Source: Picochlorum sp. 'celeri'
Lineage: Eukaryota; Chlorophyta; Trebouxiophyceae
NCBI GenBank assembly: GCA_010909725.1
Contig: JAACMV010000001.1
Coordinates: 593,533 to 657,532, forward strand
Length of the DNA: 64,000 nt
Reading direction: 5' to 3'
A program made the position numbers and the translations under genes. The notes beneath the pieces were generated by a model. That model was not told the origin of the DNA. It did no database searches and saw only the letters and a list, made by a program, of their open reading frames with translations. Positions 1-9,854 of this stretch are shown here, piece after piece. Numbering within the stretch: the first letter of the stretch is position 1; each line of letters begins with the position of its first letter.

Positions 1-1
1 C

Positions 2-727
2 CTGTATGAGCCAACAGCACACAAACCAAAGAAAATACCACTGGCAGACTCGAGCACCAAAGCTACTGAGGGAGATCCAACCTTGTTCTGCACTGCCTAT
101 CACAAACAAAGATTTTATTTGTTCACGCAACGAGAGCCCGAGATTAAGGAAGGCGATACGCAAGGTAGGGATGTGTACAACGAAAAGCCCATGGGTGGGG
201 TAACAACAGGAGCCCCAGAGGAGATCCAACCATCCCTCATATTACCACGGGGGGCCATTCTACACACCACGTATGGAGACATCTGGTTACGACTCTATCC
301 GGAAGAAGTGCCTAGAACTGTGGAGAATTTCACAACGCATGCAAAGAATGGGTACTATGACGGGGTTATATTCCACAGGGTGATCAAAGGTTTTATGATT
401 CAGACTGGAGATCCAATGGGTGATGGAACTGGTGGAGAGTCCATATGGGGAGGTGAGTTTGAGGATGAATTCCATCGATCTCTCAAACATGACCGCCCTT
501 TCACCCTTTCAATGGCAAATGCTGGTCCAAATACCAACGGGTCGCAGTTCTTTATCACGACTGTTCCTGCAAACTGGCTTGACAACAAGCATGCTGTCTT
601 TGGACGTTGCATTCGTGGAGCTGATGTGGTGACAGCAATAGAAAAGGTGAAGACTGATGCGCACGATAAACCTATGGATGATATCAAGATACTGAACATC
701 ACATTGAAGCATACCATTGCGGATTAG
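2..727 (+). CDS. PPWD1: PPWD1/CYP71-type WD40-cyclophilin, C-terminal part (5' end outside window)
   Basis: The frame is open from base 2, so the gene enters from the left; 241 residues are visible. The first ~30 residues resemble the end of the WD40 propeller ([20 protein letters not shown]), followed by a linker and a full cyclophilin domain from about residue 82. Active-site elements are present: [29 protein letters not shown] and [11 protein letters not shown], with the arginine, phenylalanine and tryptophan of active peptidyl-prolyl isomerases. The [13 protein letters not shown] insert is typical of the PPWD1 (animals) / CYP71 (plants) group. Family members are nuclear; plant CYP71 acts on chromatin and animal PPWD1 associates with spliceosomes. 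The first in-frame ATG visible (position 83) is internal, not the start. Confidence 0.93.
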   Translation: MYEPTAHKPKKIPLADSSTKATEGDPTLFCTAYHKQRFYLFTQREPEIKEGDTQGRDVYNEKPMGGVTTGAPEEIQPSLILPRGAILHTTYGDIWLRLYPEEVPRTVENFTTHAKNGYYDGVIFHRVIKGFMIQTGDPMGDGTGGESIWGGEFEDEFHRSLKHDRPFTLSMANAGPNTNGSQFFITTVPANWLDNKHAVFGRCIRGADVVTAIEKVKTDAHDKPMDDIKILNITLKHTIAD

Positions 728-1047
728 AGAGAGAAGCGCTGTGTTCATGGATATATATAGTCATGAGATGATAGCCCTGCCAGTGGATCATCATCCCCCG
801 TGTGGAGGGATATCTGGCATGCACTTGGAAGTCAAAACAGGCCTGCGACGCCGTTACATGATCATTCTATATGTAATTTACATAAATGTATTGAATGCTG
901 GCCATTTAATTGAAAAATATCGGTATTCGTGTGCTTGTTGTCATGTGCAATTCGCCCTACCCAGTGTTCGAGGACAGCGTCAGTTCTGTTTTCGGTGTAC
1001 ACATTGGCCATTAATTGATATCTTCCTTACATTGAAGTAGTATTTAG
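728..1047. other. Intergenic stretch, nothing recognised
   Basis: This 320-bp stretch lies between the cyclophilin stop and the ACT-repeat start, both on the plus strand. An open frame crosses it but has no recognisable composition. It presumably holds the 3' UTR of the first gene and the promoter of the second. Confidence 0.6.
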
Positions 1048-2565
1048 ATGAATTCTATGCTGTATAAAGCCGGGGGGCTGCGAGCAAGCCCCTCGCTTAT
1101 GGCCCTGAGTGAATGGCAAGAAAAGGAGAAGAATGCCCTCAACTGTGCTGTGGACGAAGAGGGTTGCTTGCTAGATAATCTGACACTTGAACTGCGTGTG
1201 CATCCCCCAGAAATTCATATTGACAACGCAGGAGACCCTAATTATACAATCGTTACGATAGATTCGGCAAATAGGCCGGGGAGTCTTGTCTTTGTGGTTC
1301 AGCATTTGACTGATCTTGGCCTGAGGATTCACAATGCACGGATCTCATCAGACGGAGGCTGGTTCCATGATATGTTCGTTGTGTCGGAAATCAACGGCGG
1401 TAAAGTACGAAATCAGGTCAAACTACTGAGCATTAAACAAATGCTGAATATTTATATGCAGACGGAAGATGTTGTGGCAAATGGGGATACAACAGATGAT
1501 GTTGACAAAGTAGCGACAACAATCTTTGAAGTGTCAGGTGTTGACAGACCCGGTTTGATAGCTGATTTGATGCAATTGATGACGCAAAATGGATGTGATG
1601 TCCGATCAGCTGCTGTCTGGACATACAGGACTCGGGTTGCCATTGTGTTTAGTGTGACAGAAAAGGGAAGACCTATTCCCGATGACGCAAAGACGATGCG
1701 CTTGAAAGAAATGATGGGTGATATTCTGTACAATAGTCAGGGAACTCATTCCGTTCACGCAGAGAATTTGAAAGGCATTGTGCATTATGACAGAAGGTTG
1801 CACCAACTCATGCTCCAGGATGATATTGAGGATTGGAAAGTGAAGCATCGTGTACAGAAATACACGAAAGACAAGGAATCGGAAAATTCCTCGGAGAAAT
1901 CGAATTTTAACACGTTCAGAAGTCCCAAATATGACAAGCCAGTTATTGACATCTCTCATTTTTCACATTCAAACTATTGGACCGTAAATATCAAATGCAG
2001 GGACCGCACCAAACTGTTGCTGGACACAGTTTGCACCCTCAACGATATGAACTATGACATTTATCACGCGACGATAGATGCAGGATCGGATGGGTATTCC
2101 CATCAAGAGTTTTTTGTGAGGCCTCGATCTGGTGATGGTGAATTTGACGAGGATGAGGCTTTGTTAGTAAAGGCCATGTTAGAGGCTTCTATTGAACGAC
2201 GATTCCCAAAGGGAATTAAAGTTCAGATTCGATCAATGGATCGCTTCGGATGCATGGCAACTCTGACGAGACAGTTGTTTGAAGCAGGGCTGTCAATCAC
2301 CAGAGCGAAAGTCAGAACTTTTGCAACTTCCAACAGTAGTGGGCACACATTGTATATTATGAATGCTGAGGGCGGCCCTCCCAGCAATGAATCAATTGAA
2401 AAAGCACTTTTAGAATGCGGTGGCAAAGCAATTCAAGAGGCTACCCACGATGGAACGCCTTTAGTCAACAGCCATCCATTCTCATTCAAGTTTCTGCAGC
2501 GCTTGCCTCATCCAAGCTATGGAGGCTCTCCAGAATCGTACGACGCGAAATATGGGTCTTTTTAA
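1048..2565 (+). CDS. Four-ACT-domain (ACR-type) protein
   Basis: Intronless, 505 residues, like plant ACR (ACT domain repeat) proteins of about 450-500 residues. Four ACT units are visible: about residues 65-135 (NYTIVTIDSANRPGSL), 155-235 (TIFEVSGVDRPGLIADLMQL), 310-385 (WTVNIKCRDRTKLLLDTVC) and 392-455 (VQIRSMDRFGCMATLTRQ). No catalytic domain is attached, so a regulatory role through amino-acid binding is the family expectation; the ligand cannot be read from sequence. An acidic and basic linker at about 265-295 separates the second and third units. The ATG at 1048 follows an in-frame TAG. The stop lies only 26 bp from the stop of the convergent gene. Confidence 0.85.
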   Translation: MNSMLYKAGGLRASPSLMALSEWQEKEKNALNCAVDEEGCLLDNLTLELRVHPPEIHIDNAGDPNYTIVTIDSANRPGSLVFVVQHLTDLGLRIHNARISSDGGWFHDMFVVSEINGGKVRNQVKLLSIKQMLNIYMQTEDVVANGDTTDDVDKVATTIFEVSGVDRPGLIADLMQLMTQNGCDVRSAAVWTYRTRVAIVFSVTEKGRPIPDDAKTMRLKEMMGDILYNSQGTHSVHAENLKGIVHYDRRLHQLMLQDDIEDWKVKHRVQKYTKDKESENSSEKSNFNTFRSPKYDKPVIDISHFSHSNYWTVNIKCRDRTKLLLDTVCTLNDMNYDIYHATIDAGSDGYSHQEFFVRPRSGDGEFDEDEALLVKAMLEASIERRFPKGIKVQIRSMDRFGCMATLTRQLFEAGLSITRAKVRTFATSNSSGHTLYIMNAEGGPPSNESIEKALLECGGKAIQEATHDGTPLVNSHPFSFKFLQRLPHPSYGGSPESYDAKYGSF

Positions 2566-2591
2566 TCGCATTACATTTTGTTCTTTGATTA

Positions 2592-3677
2592 TCATTCATC
2601 ATTTTGTGTAACACGAGGTCGCATCATATCATGAAGAAATCTCTTGGGCCTCTGTGTCCCACTCACGCGTTGAAAGATCCCTGCTGAATCCAGAGCGATC
2701 GTCTCGACTCCCGTAAATGGGTCAAACAGCTCGGTGCCATCAACATCAATTTCACTCACTTGACTGTTCGCATTCGTCCTGGTATCTGTCTCCAATCCAT
2801 TCGCACACCACAAGAGACCATCCAAGCATGTCAGACCACCACCCACATCTATGGCATCATGGCCAACGAAGCAATCAAATGCTGCCGCTGTTACTATTGG
2901 ATTTCTATTTATACCAATCAAACTGGTTCTCCTCGTCGCAATAGGACCTGGACTAATTGTTTCAACAACCAGTTCAGCCTTTGGAGTGGAAGAAAGAATG
3001 ACATGAGTTCCCTTCTTCACCTTTTCACCATCTATACATTCAGATCCCTGCAACATTTTCTCATCAAATATACTCACAAATGCATCTATGTCCGCTCGCA
3101 TATCCTGAGCCCCTTCATGAGACATTGACAGCTTGTCAACCCTCTTCTCCAACTCTTTTTTCATCATTGGGCGAATCTCACGCAACGATATGGGCCTCAT
3201 AATCACCATCATAGCATGCATATCTAACCCATGGCACTTGCGCAATGCATCCCATTCGAATGTACCAGACTCAATCACACTCTCTGGCTCCCGACCTTTC
3301 CATCTCTTCCCAAGCACCTCATGCACCCTGTCACTTCGACAATACACACCGTACGCGACATCTCGGCTCCTCCTCCACGCTCCCACTCGGGATAGCAATC
3401 CACCTCCAGGAACATCGAAACTGCCCCCACCCATGCGCTGCAGCTCGAGGTCTCTTTCCTCAATTTCAGAAAGAGTCTGTTTATCACTCCATCCTCGCCT
3501 CGCCATCACCTTTGCATTCTCCTTCTCAATGGACTCATATAATTGCTTCATACTCATCATCCTCTTCTCACCATTCGCAGTCACCACAGGAATCTTTTTA
3601 CCTCTGAATTCAGGGCCATCCAGCCATGACCCATTCCCCTCCTTTTTCACCGATGGTGACGATTTACTACTAGACAT
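2592..3677 (-). CDS. Hypothetical protein, 361 residues
   Basis: I do not recognise this protein. It is a single exon starting at an ATG at 3677. The N-terminus is polar and Ser/Lys-rich (MSSSKSSPSVKK), followed by a segment with MKQLYESIEKENAKVMARRG that looks like a charged helix, a glycine patch (GGGSFDVPGGGLLSRVGAWRR), a helical region around residues 165-215 and a C-terminal half with mixed beta-like composition. There is no signal peptide, membrane span or known motif. It is divergent from the eL41 gene (start-to-start 227 bp) and convergent with the ACT-repeat gene. Confidence 0.7.
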   Translation of the reverse strand: MSSSKSSPSVKKEGNGSWLDGPEFRGKKIPVVTANGEKRMMSMKQLYESIEKENAKVMARRGWSDKQTLSEIEERDLELQRMGGGSFDVPGGGLLSRVGAWRRSRDVAYGVYCRSDRVHEVLGKRWKGREPESVIESGTFEWDALRKCHGLDMHAMMVIMRPISLREIRPMMKKELEKRVDKLSMSHEGAQDMRADIDAFVSIFDEKMLQGSECIDGEKVKKGTHVILSSTPKAELVVETISPGPIATRRTSLIGINRNPIVTAAAFDCFVGHDAIDVGGGLTCLDGLLWCANGLETDTRTNANSQVSEIDVDGTELFDPFTGVETIALDSAGIFQRVSGTQRPKRFLHDMMRPRVTQNDE

Positions 3678-3904
3678 TGTGATCTATATATATAATTATA
3701 TTACCTTTGTGCCATATCACCCTGCATATTCCCTTCAGACCAAGAATGAAATCCTCTGTGGGGTACACCAGCAAGGCGAGGTACTATGCCCATCACACAC
3801 CCTTTCTGATGGGAGGTACCATCCAACCACGAGAGTCCATCCAAGTCACAAGAGCCGCAGCCACCCCCTCGGACCCGCATATTGTATTTCTGAATAAAGT
3901 CAAT

Positions 3905-4151
3905 ATGAGAGCCAAGGTATGTCATCCTTCTGATACGTTTGAGTAATTAAGACGCCCTTGGATTCTATCCAAGCCATGCGCACGGCTGTTTTCAACTCGT
4001 TCTCGGCCATCAGCAGAACATGCCCAACACGATCGCACAATCTCATTGACGCTCTATATGGCTCACATAATATTCGATGTATTATATGCAGTGGAGAAAG
4101 AAGAGAATGAGACGCTTAAAGCGTAAGAGAAGAAGACAAAGAGCCAAATAA
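3905..4151 (+). CDS. RPL41: Ribosomal protein eL41 (two exons)
   Basis: This 23-residue protein is far too short for a normal ORF search. Exon 1 is 3905-3916 (ATG AGA GCC AAG), then an intron 3917-4091 (GTATGT...TATGCAG), then exon 2 4092-4151. The product begins MRAKWRKKRMRRLKRKRRRQ and ends RAK, which matches the extremely conserved Arg/Lys helix of eukaryotic large-subunit protein eL41 (usually 24-26 residues). The intron falls exactly between K4 and W5, and the frame closes with TAA. An apparent minus-strand reading frame over the same bases is a shadow. Confidence 0.93.
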
Positions 4152-4555
4152 ATGGCGCCTCCGCTGCTGCGTTGACGGCTCCTGCTCTCAAGTCCAAGGA
4201 AAGGCACCATATTCCTGGGAGTTTGCTCGTACGACACAGTCCCTATGGAAGAGCCTTTTCGCATTTGAGCAGTGGCCTGCAGTGCTTTGGAAAAAAGGTT
4301 GTCATCTCTCTATATTAATATATATGTAACATGGCATAACATGTGTGTGTTGCTTGTGTGTGTTTTCATTGCATGTGTCAACAGGATACTCCCCCTGCGA
4401 TGACAAACACATGTCTCTTCCATCTCATCTCGACATTCTCTCATGAGTCCCACATACGCTACTCATGATGATGATGATGATGATGATGATGAGCACACAG
4501 GGAGCATGAGGTAAAGCCTTGACCCTTCCCGCCCAACTTGTACAATTAATTGACG
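4152..4555. other. Intergenic region between eL41 and Sec61 alpha
   Basis: A 404-bp stretch holding the eL41 3' UTR, a TATA-like TATATTAATATATATG run near 4310 and a trinucleotide microsatellite. No further gene was recognised on either strand; a minus-strand 60-codon frame over 4082-4264 is antisense to eL41 exon 2. Confidence 0.6.
4464..4492. repeat. (ATG)n trinucleotide microsatellite
   Basis: About nine uninterrupted ATG/GAT units sit roughly 65 bp upstream of the Sec61 alpha start codon. It is non-coding here, so length change would alter the leader or promoter spacing only. Confidence 0.9.
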
Positions 4556-6101
4556 ATGGGAAATTTCAAATTGCTGAATTTATTCAAGCCGGCACAAAGG
4601 ATTATTCCTGATGTGCCTGCTCCACAGGAACGAAGAGTTCCCTTCAAGTACGTTCCATCAGTCGATGACCATGGCGCATCGAGGCTGCTCAGTCACGATG
4701 CTATGCCATCCATGATGTATCATATATTTGATAGACGGTTGATTGCTACTGTATTGTAGGAAGAGATTCGTGACGACGCTCGCGTGCTTGGCAATCTTTT
4801 TGGTGTGCTCGCAACTTCCTCTGTATGGGATCAAGGCATCCAGCGGGGCAGATCCTCTGTACTGGGCCAGAATGATTATGGCTTCTAGTAGAGGAACTGT
4901 GATGGAGTTGGGAACTGGTCCGATTATCACGGCTGGGTTGATCGTGCAGTTGCTGGTCGGATCCAAGCTGATTGAGATTGATCAGGGCGTGAAGAGTGAC
5001 CGGGAGCTTATGAAGACTGCCGAATCAACTCTTGGATTATTGATTACTCTGGGACAGGCAATTGTGTATGTTTGGACCGGTATGTATGGTCCACCGTCAG
5101 AGCTTGGTGTGTTCAATTGTGTCTTGATTGTTGCCCAGCTCTTCTTTGCTGGGCTGCTTGTTATGCTGATCGACAATATGCTTCAGAATGGATGGGGTCT
5201 CGGATCTGCAATCAGTCTGTTCATTTCTACGAATATTTGCGAGAGCATCATGTGGAAGGCGTTGAGTCCGTATACCTTCAACATGGGATCAGGCCCACAG
5301 TTTGAAGGTGCCATGATCAACACCGTTCAGTTGCTGTTGACCAGAGGAGATAAGACCAAAGCTATGAAAGAAGCTTTCTATCGCCAGGGAATGCCCAATA
5401 TGATGCAGTTGCTCGCAACTGTGGGAGTCTTCTGCATGGTTGTGTACTTCCAGGGATTCAAGGTGGAGCTTCCAATGAGGTCAAAGAGGGCACGCGGAGC
5501 ATCCATGAACTATCCCATCAAGCTCTTCTATACATCCAATATGCCAATTATTCTTCAGTCAGCTCTTGTATCAAATCTGTACTTTGTTTCACAGATGCTG
5601 TACAAGCGCTTTGGTGCCAATATTTTGGTACAGTTGCTAGGACGCTGGGAAGCAGATAGCATGTACTCTGAGCAAATGATGCCGGTTGGTGGACTCGTGT
5701 ATTATATTACACCACCACACTCTCTTGCTGAGGCTGCAGCGAATCCAATCCATACAGTTTTCTATGTTGCCTTTATGTTGGCTGCCTGTGCCCTCTTCTC
5801 TGTGACCTGGATTGAAGTGTCTGGTCAGAGTGCATCTGAAGTTGCAAAGAATTTGCGTGAGCAGCAGTACTTTTTGCAAGGTCACCGGGATACGGTGGGA
5901 TCGTTAAAGAAGGAGCTTAATCGTTATATTCCTACAGCTGCCGCATTTGGTGGAATGTGCATTGGCGCATTAACAATTGTGGCTGACTTTATGGGTGCTA
6001 TTGGATCCGGAACAGGAATTCTCTTGGCAGTGACAAACATTTACCAATATTGGGAACAATATGAAAGAGAAAGACAAGAAATGGGTGGAAGTGTGTGGTA
6101 A
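4556..6101 (+). CDS. SEC61A: Sec61 alpha, translocon channel subunit
   Basis: Exons 4556-4647 and 4760-6101, intron 4648-4759 (GTACGT...TTGTAG); 477 residues, the normal family length. Exon 1 encodes the cytosolic N-terminus ([20 protein letters not shown]) and the join restores [17 protein letters not shown] entering TM1. Family signatures include the plug region with [20 protein letters not shown] and [17 protein letters not shown], followed by the usual ten hydrophobic spans; loop 8 carries [16 protein letters not shown]. It forms the protein-conducting channel of the ER membrane with Sec61 beta and gamma, neither of which is in the window. Start chosen at the ATG giving the family N-terminus; a TTG two codons earlier is not used. 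Confidence 0.97.
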
Positions 6102-6135
6102 CTGAGATGGAATGTATGGGAGAATCCAGAGATCT

Positions 6136-6155
6136 CATCTCTCTCATGAGAGATG
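6136..6155 (+). other. Perfect hairpin in the Sec61 alpha 3' flank
   Basis: CATCTCTC, a four-base loop TCAT, then GAGAGATG: an 8-bp perfect stem 35 bp after the stop codon. In an mRNA it would form a stable 3' UTR stem-loop. No function can be assigned from sequence. Confidence 0.5.
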
Positions 6156-6386
6156 TGCTGCCTTCCATCTATTGATGATAGGCATTGCGATTGCGACCTA
6201 CCGTGTATTACCATCATTAAATTAAAATAGTTCGACTGAAAATCTTTGTAAAAGATCGTATAACGCATCGATTTGCTCTGTGTCACTCATCTACCTGTTG
6301 AAAATGTTCAAGACCCAGACAGGTTTGTTCTCTCCCTTGTTTCACTCATTTCACTCGTTCATGCTGTCTTTTTATCAAAACCCTAG

Positions 6387-6854
6387 ATGAAAATGTATAC
6401 AAATTGTGCAGTTTGCATGCGGGCGGCTCCTCTCCCACGAGTGTTCGCCCACGGAAGGGGACACGTGGCCTCAAGAAGACACGCGCTCGTCTGCCACGCG
6501 ACGAGGTACTTGCTCGTTCCAAATGGCGATGGTGGGACAGATCATATATCTGCGACATTTGACAACCCAGATCCTGCGGTGATCGAATTGTCCCCTGGAG
6601 TTTTTGAGCTCGGCCGTGAAGGAGAAGTTGAGATACAAGTTAATGTCCCCACCATTTCTGCGCGTCATGCCCTCTTGAAGCTAGATGAGGACAACGTTCT
6701 TACAGTGATGGATCTTGGGAGTACGAATGGCACATTGTTGAATGGGAAAGAGATTGAGCCCAACCAGGAGGTTGCTGTTCGAGTTGGAGAAGAAATTGTC
6801 TTTGGAGATTCTCATTTGGGAAGCTTCATCTTTGCTACAGAAGAAAGCGAGTAA
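6387..6854 (+). CDS. Plastid-targeted FHA-domain protein
   Basis: 155 residues, single exon. The first ~40 residues are rich in Arg, Ala and Ser, low in acidic residues, like a transit peptide. An FHA domain follows: GVFELGREGEVEIQV, TISARHALLKL and LGSTNGTLLNGKEI, containing the phosphothreonine-binding GR, SxRH and NG elements. This layout (transit peptide plus a single FHA) matches small chloroplast FHA proteins of plants such as Arabidopsis At2g21530. It would read Ser/Thr phosphorylation in the plastid; partners are unknown. A CAG/GTTTG...CCCTAG pattern just upstream (about 6321-6386) may be a 5' UTR intron. Confidence 0.82.
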   Translation: MKMYTNCAVCMRAAPLPRVFAHGRGHVASRRHALVCHATRYLLVPNGDGGTDHISATFDNPDPAVIELSPGVFELGREGEVEIQVNVPTISARHALLKLDEDNVLTVMDLGSTNGTLLNGKEIEPNQEVAVRVGEEIVFGDSHLGSFIFATEESE

Positions 6855-6901
6855 ATGATATGCATACATGTTTTTTTTCTATTCATGGTTGAGAAGAAGA
6901 T

Positions 6902-7981
6902 TTAGATTTCTTCATCATCCAAGTCCATGGCATCAAGGTTCTCTGCTCCTGCTGCAGTGCCTTCTCGTTCTTCGGTAACATTCTGTGTCAACAGATTCTC
7001 TACTTGCCTTTTCTGGACAAATTCACCTTCTCCCGAATCGTACAGCGCGGCGGCTTTGGCCCCACTGAAAGCTAATTTATTCCTGTCTGTGAGTCCTCCA
7101 ACCCATGACCACTGTGCAAACAGCTCTTTTGGCCCGACTGGTTTTGCCACAGGTGCAGCTGGACTCGCTTCTATTTGTACATCACCATCCGAATGCACTG
7201 TATCGTCACCTTTCGTCTTGTCCTGTAACCTGCTGTCCACAGCCAGCAGGGCATCTATTGTATTGGAAGTCGTGTCCTCCCAGCTCGCTGGCAACAGGAA
7301 AGGATTCTTCTTCTCAGCACTACCATCCTCGTCAGTTTTTGTCGTCTTCTCTACCTCTTCGTTCTTTTCAAGAACAGGCGGCGCAACCCTGTCTGCCATA
7401 GCAACCAATGCCTCTGTTGCAGCCTCTTTCTGCTCTATAATCTTCTTCATCTGCTCAGTCACCGTATTATTCACTGGAGTATACTCCTCCGTTTCGACAT
7501 ACGCATGTTCATCTGGAAATGCTGGCAGAAAATCGGGGATATTGCCAGGAGGAGTTTCGTTTAGCTCGGCAAACGTCTTTCCTTGGGTGACCTTTTTTGG
7601 TACAGGAAAGTCACAGACCGGTTGAGCGAAATCAACATCTGGTGCCGACTTTCTATACTTTTGCAGATCTTCGATTGAAATCCCTTGATTCGATAATGCT
7701 ACCATCTACGGCAAAGAAAAGAGAACGGGGTTAGTATTTGTACGTCCACACACGTGTCCCAAAAAGAAAGAATGTGAACATACCACATCTGTGGGATTGC
7801 ACACAGTGCGCCGAGCTATTTCCGCATTTTTATGAGACTGTCTTCCTAATTCTGTCAAATACCGCAATAATAGATCCTCAAGGACCTCTAACGAAGATTT
7901 TTGCACGCCCTCTATATTTTTAGACTGCAGCATCTCTGCTGCGACTATCTGTGCAATTTTCCTTGGGTATTCTTCACTCAT
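6902..7981 (-). CDS. TAF8: TFIID subunit TAF8
   Basis: Exons 7981-7784 and 7705-6902, intron 7783-7706 (GTATGT...CCGTAG), phase 0, 333 residues. Residues 1-66 form a histone fold with the TAF8/bromo-associated pattern (IAQIVAAEMLQSKNIEGVQ, SLEVLEDLLLRYLTELGRQS), which pairs with TAF10 in TFIID. Exon 2 completes the fold (DVVALSNQGISIEDLQKY) and then carries the TAF8 C-terminal core with VPKKVTQGKTFAELNETPPG and IPDFLPAFPDEHAYVETEEY, the proline motif typical of TAF8. The tail is acidic and low complexity, ending DAMDLDDEEI. The stop is 47 bp from the convergent FHA gene. Confidence 0.9.
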
Positions 7982-8271
7982 GATGCATTGTTGTTGATTT
8001 TTTCAAAAACAGCGTGGATAGCACGATGCACAGGTATCTCTTGAAAATGTTGATCCTCGTTATTTTGATAGTATTGGTATGCAGGCCCTCAATGCAAGAC
8101 CTCAATTGGATTATGCGGCGCAATGCATGTGAAATGCAATCTTATTAATATATAAAAGTGAGAAAATAGACCCAGACGAAGGGATAGAGGGATTTCGTGG
8201 TGCCACTATATCACATGCATCTTGCCAAGTGAGCAGGTAGTTCGAAGAATTCCTTCAAGTTTCAGCTTTAG

Positions 8272-8731
8272 ATGGGTTCTTCTGGTAGAAGCAAAAAGAC
8301 TGGGTCTAGTAGAAAAAATGGATCATTGCATAAGAGGGGGGTGAGAAAAAAGTTTAGAGCGCGTCATATTGACCAGGCTTGGGAGGATGTTAGAAAACCA
8401 CAAGGTGTTGTGACAGGTACCCATGGACCTGTTGGAACAAGCATGTGCGTGGATACATACATGTGTGTATACTGTGTTTAATTTTAAATATGACTGAGTA
8501 GTATCATGCACGTATTGCAGCCAGGAACTGGATGAAGATATTCCAGGCAGAGGCAAGTTTTACTGTACACCATGCTCCAGATACTTTGTCTCAGAGCGAG
8601 CTCAGACGGATCATGAAAAGACGAAAGCGCACAAGAAAAGGATTAAAGAATTACAGGGTCCTAAGCCACATTCCCAGGAGGATGCAGATTGGGCTGGTGG
8701 AATGGGCATGCCAGATAATGGGACCATGTAA
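8272..8731 (+). CDS. ZNF593: C2H2 zinc-finger ribosome-biogenesis protein (ZNF593/Bud20 type)
   Basis: Exons 8272-8444 and 8521-8731 with an intron GTGCGT...TTGCAG; 127 residues. The N-terminus is highly basic (KKTGSSRKNGSLHKRGVRKK). The second exon carries the single long-linker C2H2 finger: FYCTPCSRYFVSERAQTDHE then KTKAHKKRIKEL, preceded by the family motif DEDIPGRGKFYC and followed by SQEDADWAGGMG, all diagnostic of ZNF593/Bud20. Bud20 is a shuttling factor for pre-60S export. A second in-phase donor (GTGTGT at about 8463) would add six codons; the first gives the usual spacing between the PQG and DIPG motifs. Confidence 0.88.
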
Positions 8732-8738
8732 CAATGTC

Positions 8739-9623
8739 TCACAATGTTGACATGATTTCAGAGAGAACTTCTTCAGTTCCCCATATTCCGTTTCTTTTTG
8801 CGACATAAAAATGATTCCTATTCTCTTCAACAGTCTTCTGCATACTTTCAGATGTTATTCCTGGCAAGTAGGCCCTGGACACATGCAATGCCAATTCAAT
8901 GTCATTGTCATCATCGCACATGAACACCGATGATTCAGGCCCACTGCTGAATTTATTCATCAGGTATATAGCTGCATTCAACTTTCCAGATGTCTTTGGG
9001 TAGATATCCAATGATCCTAGATTGGTAGAATATGCCAAGGATGAGGGAACGTCTTGCCCAGACACTCTTTTATCTTTCACTCGAAATGCTGTAGAATAAT
9101 TTTTACTATCGATGTTTATTCCTTTTGATTTAAGATTTCTATAGAATTCCCATAAATCCCCCGAATATGTCTCTGGCGCTACGGTACTCGGTTGGACGGG
9201 TGGCAAAGAGCTATGAGCATTTCGCCACACCAGGTCCTCTACCAAAGACAATCCCCCTTGAGCTGGATAGAATATTCTGCCCCCACTCTCGCAAACATAC
9301 GCATCTGCCTGAGGCAAATAAGGAATTCGCTGAATCAAGGTTGAACACCGACATCCACTCACCAAGATGACTCGACATCCAAAGTCTTGAAGTCGAGCAT
9401 ATGCTTTCAGGGTGTCTACACTGATGATTCCTCTACTCCCGCTCGAAGACTCTGGCAACGCAAGCACCCATGCACGTGTATCATCTTTCTGAAACTCGGC
9501 TCGCTCCAACCCCAAAGGAGTCTCTCCTTCAAAATCAACGTCAGCACAGAAAGGCACAAGTGTCTCACCCATATCATAGTGCACACATGTCCCATCTATA
9601 TCGGAGAATACTATATCAGGCAT
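8739..9623 (-). CDS. HAD-superfamily phosphatase (Cof/IIB type)
   Basis: 294 residues, single exon, ATG at 9623. Motif I is DIVFSDIDGTCVHYD with the nucleophile Asp and acid/base Asp. Motif II is VILVSGCRCSTL, and motif IV is FMCDDDNDIELA. Between them a cap region begins with YVCESGGRIFYPAQGG, as in sucrose-phosphatase, MPGP and Cof-like class IIB members. The catalytic residues are intact, so a phosphohydrolase activity is likely. The substrate (sugar phosphate or other) cannot be told. Its stop codon is only 7 bp from the stop of the convergent zinc-finger gene. Confidence 0.8.
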   Translation of the reverse strand: MPDIVFSDIDGTCVHYDMGETLVPFCADVDFEGETPLGLERAEFQKDDTRAWVLALPESSSGSRGIISVDTLKAYARLQDFGCRVILVSGCRCSTLIQRIPYLPQADAYVCESGGRIFYPAQGGLSLVEDLVWRNAHSSLPPVQPSTVAPETYSGDLWEFYRNLKSKGINIDSKNYSTAFRVKDKRVSGQDVPSSLAYSTNLGSLDIYPKTSGKLNAAIYLMNKFSSGPESSVFMCDDDNDIELALHVSRAYLPGITSESMQKTVEENRNHFYVAKRNGIWGTEEVLSEIMSTL

Positions 9624-9854
9624 TGTCCAGGAATTTCAAATCTATCAACCAAATCTCAAGCTATTCATATGCATCTTAGGCCATGGCTGTGGCAATCCTT
9701 TGCCGCATTCTTCTTCGAAGATTTCTCCTGTGAAAATTCCTACATTTGATGTATTGTGAATGTGTCCTGTACAATGCCCCCTGCCCGCTAGTATTGTTAT
9801 TCCGATATAGCAACTGTTTCATTCGGTGTTTGACGATTGCGATACGTCGTGTAC

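Noticed and set aside
3793..4053. Minus-strand two-exon candidate with a protein-like sequence
   Set aside because: The plus strand here contains the exact eL41 sequence and intron, a far stronger explanation; the minus frame is its shadow.
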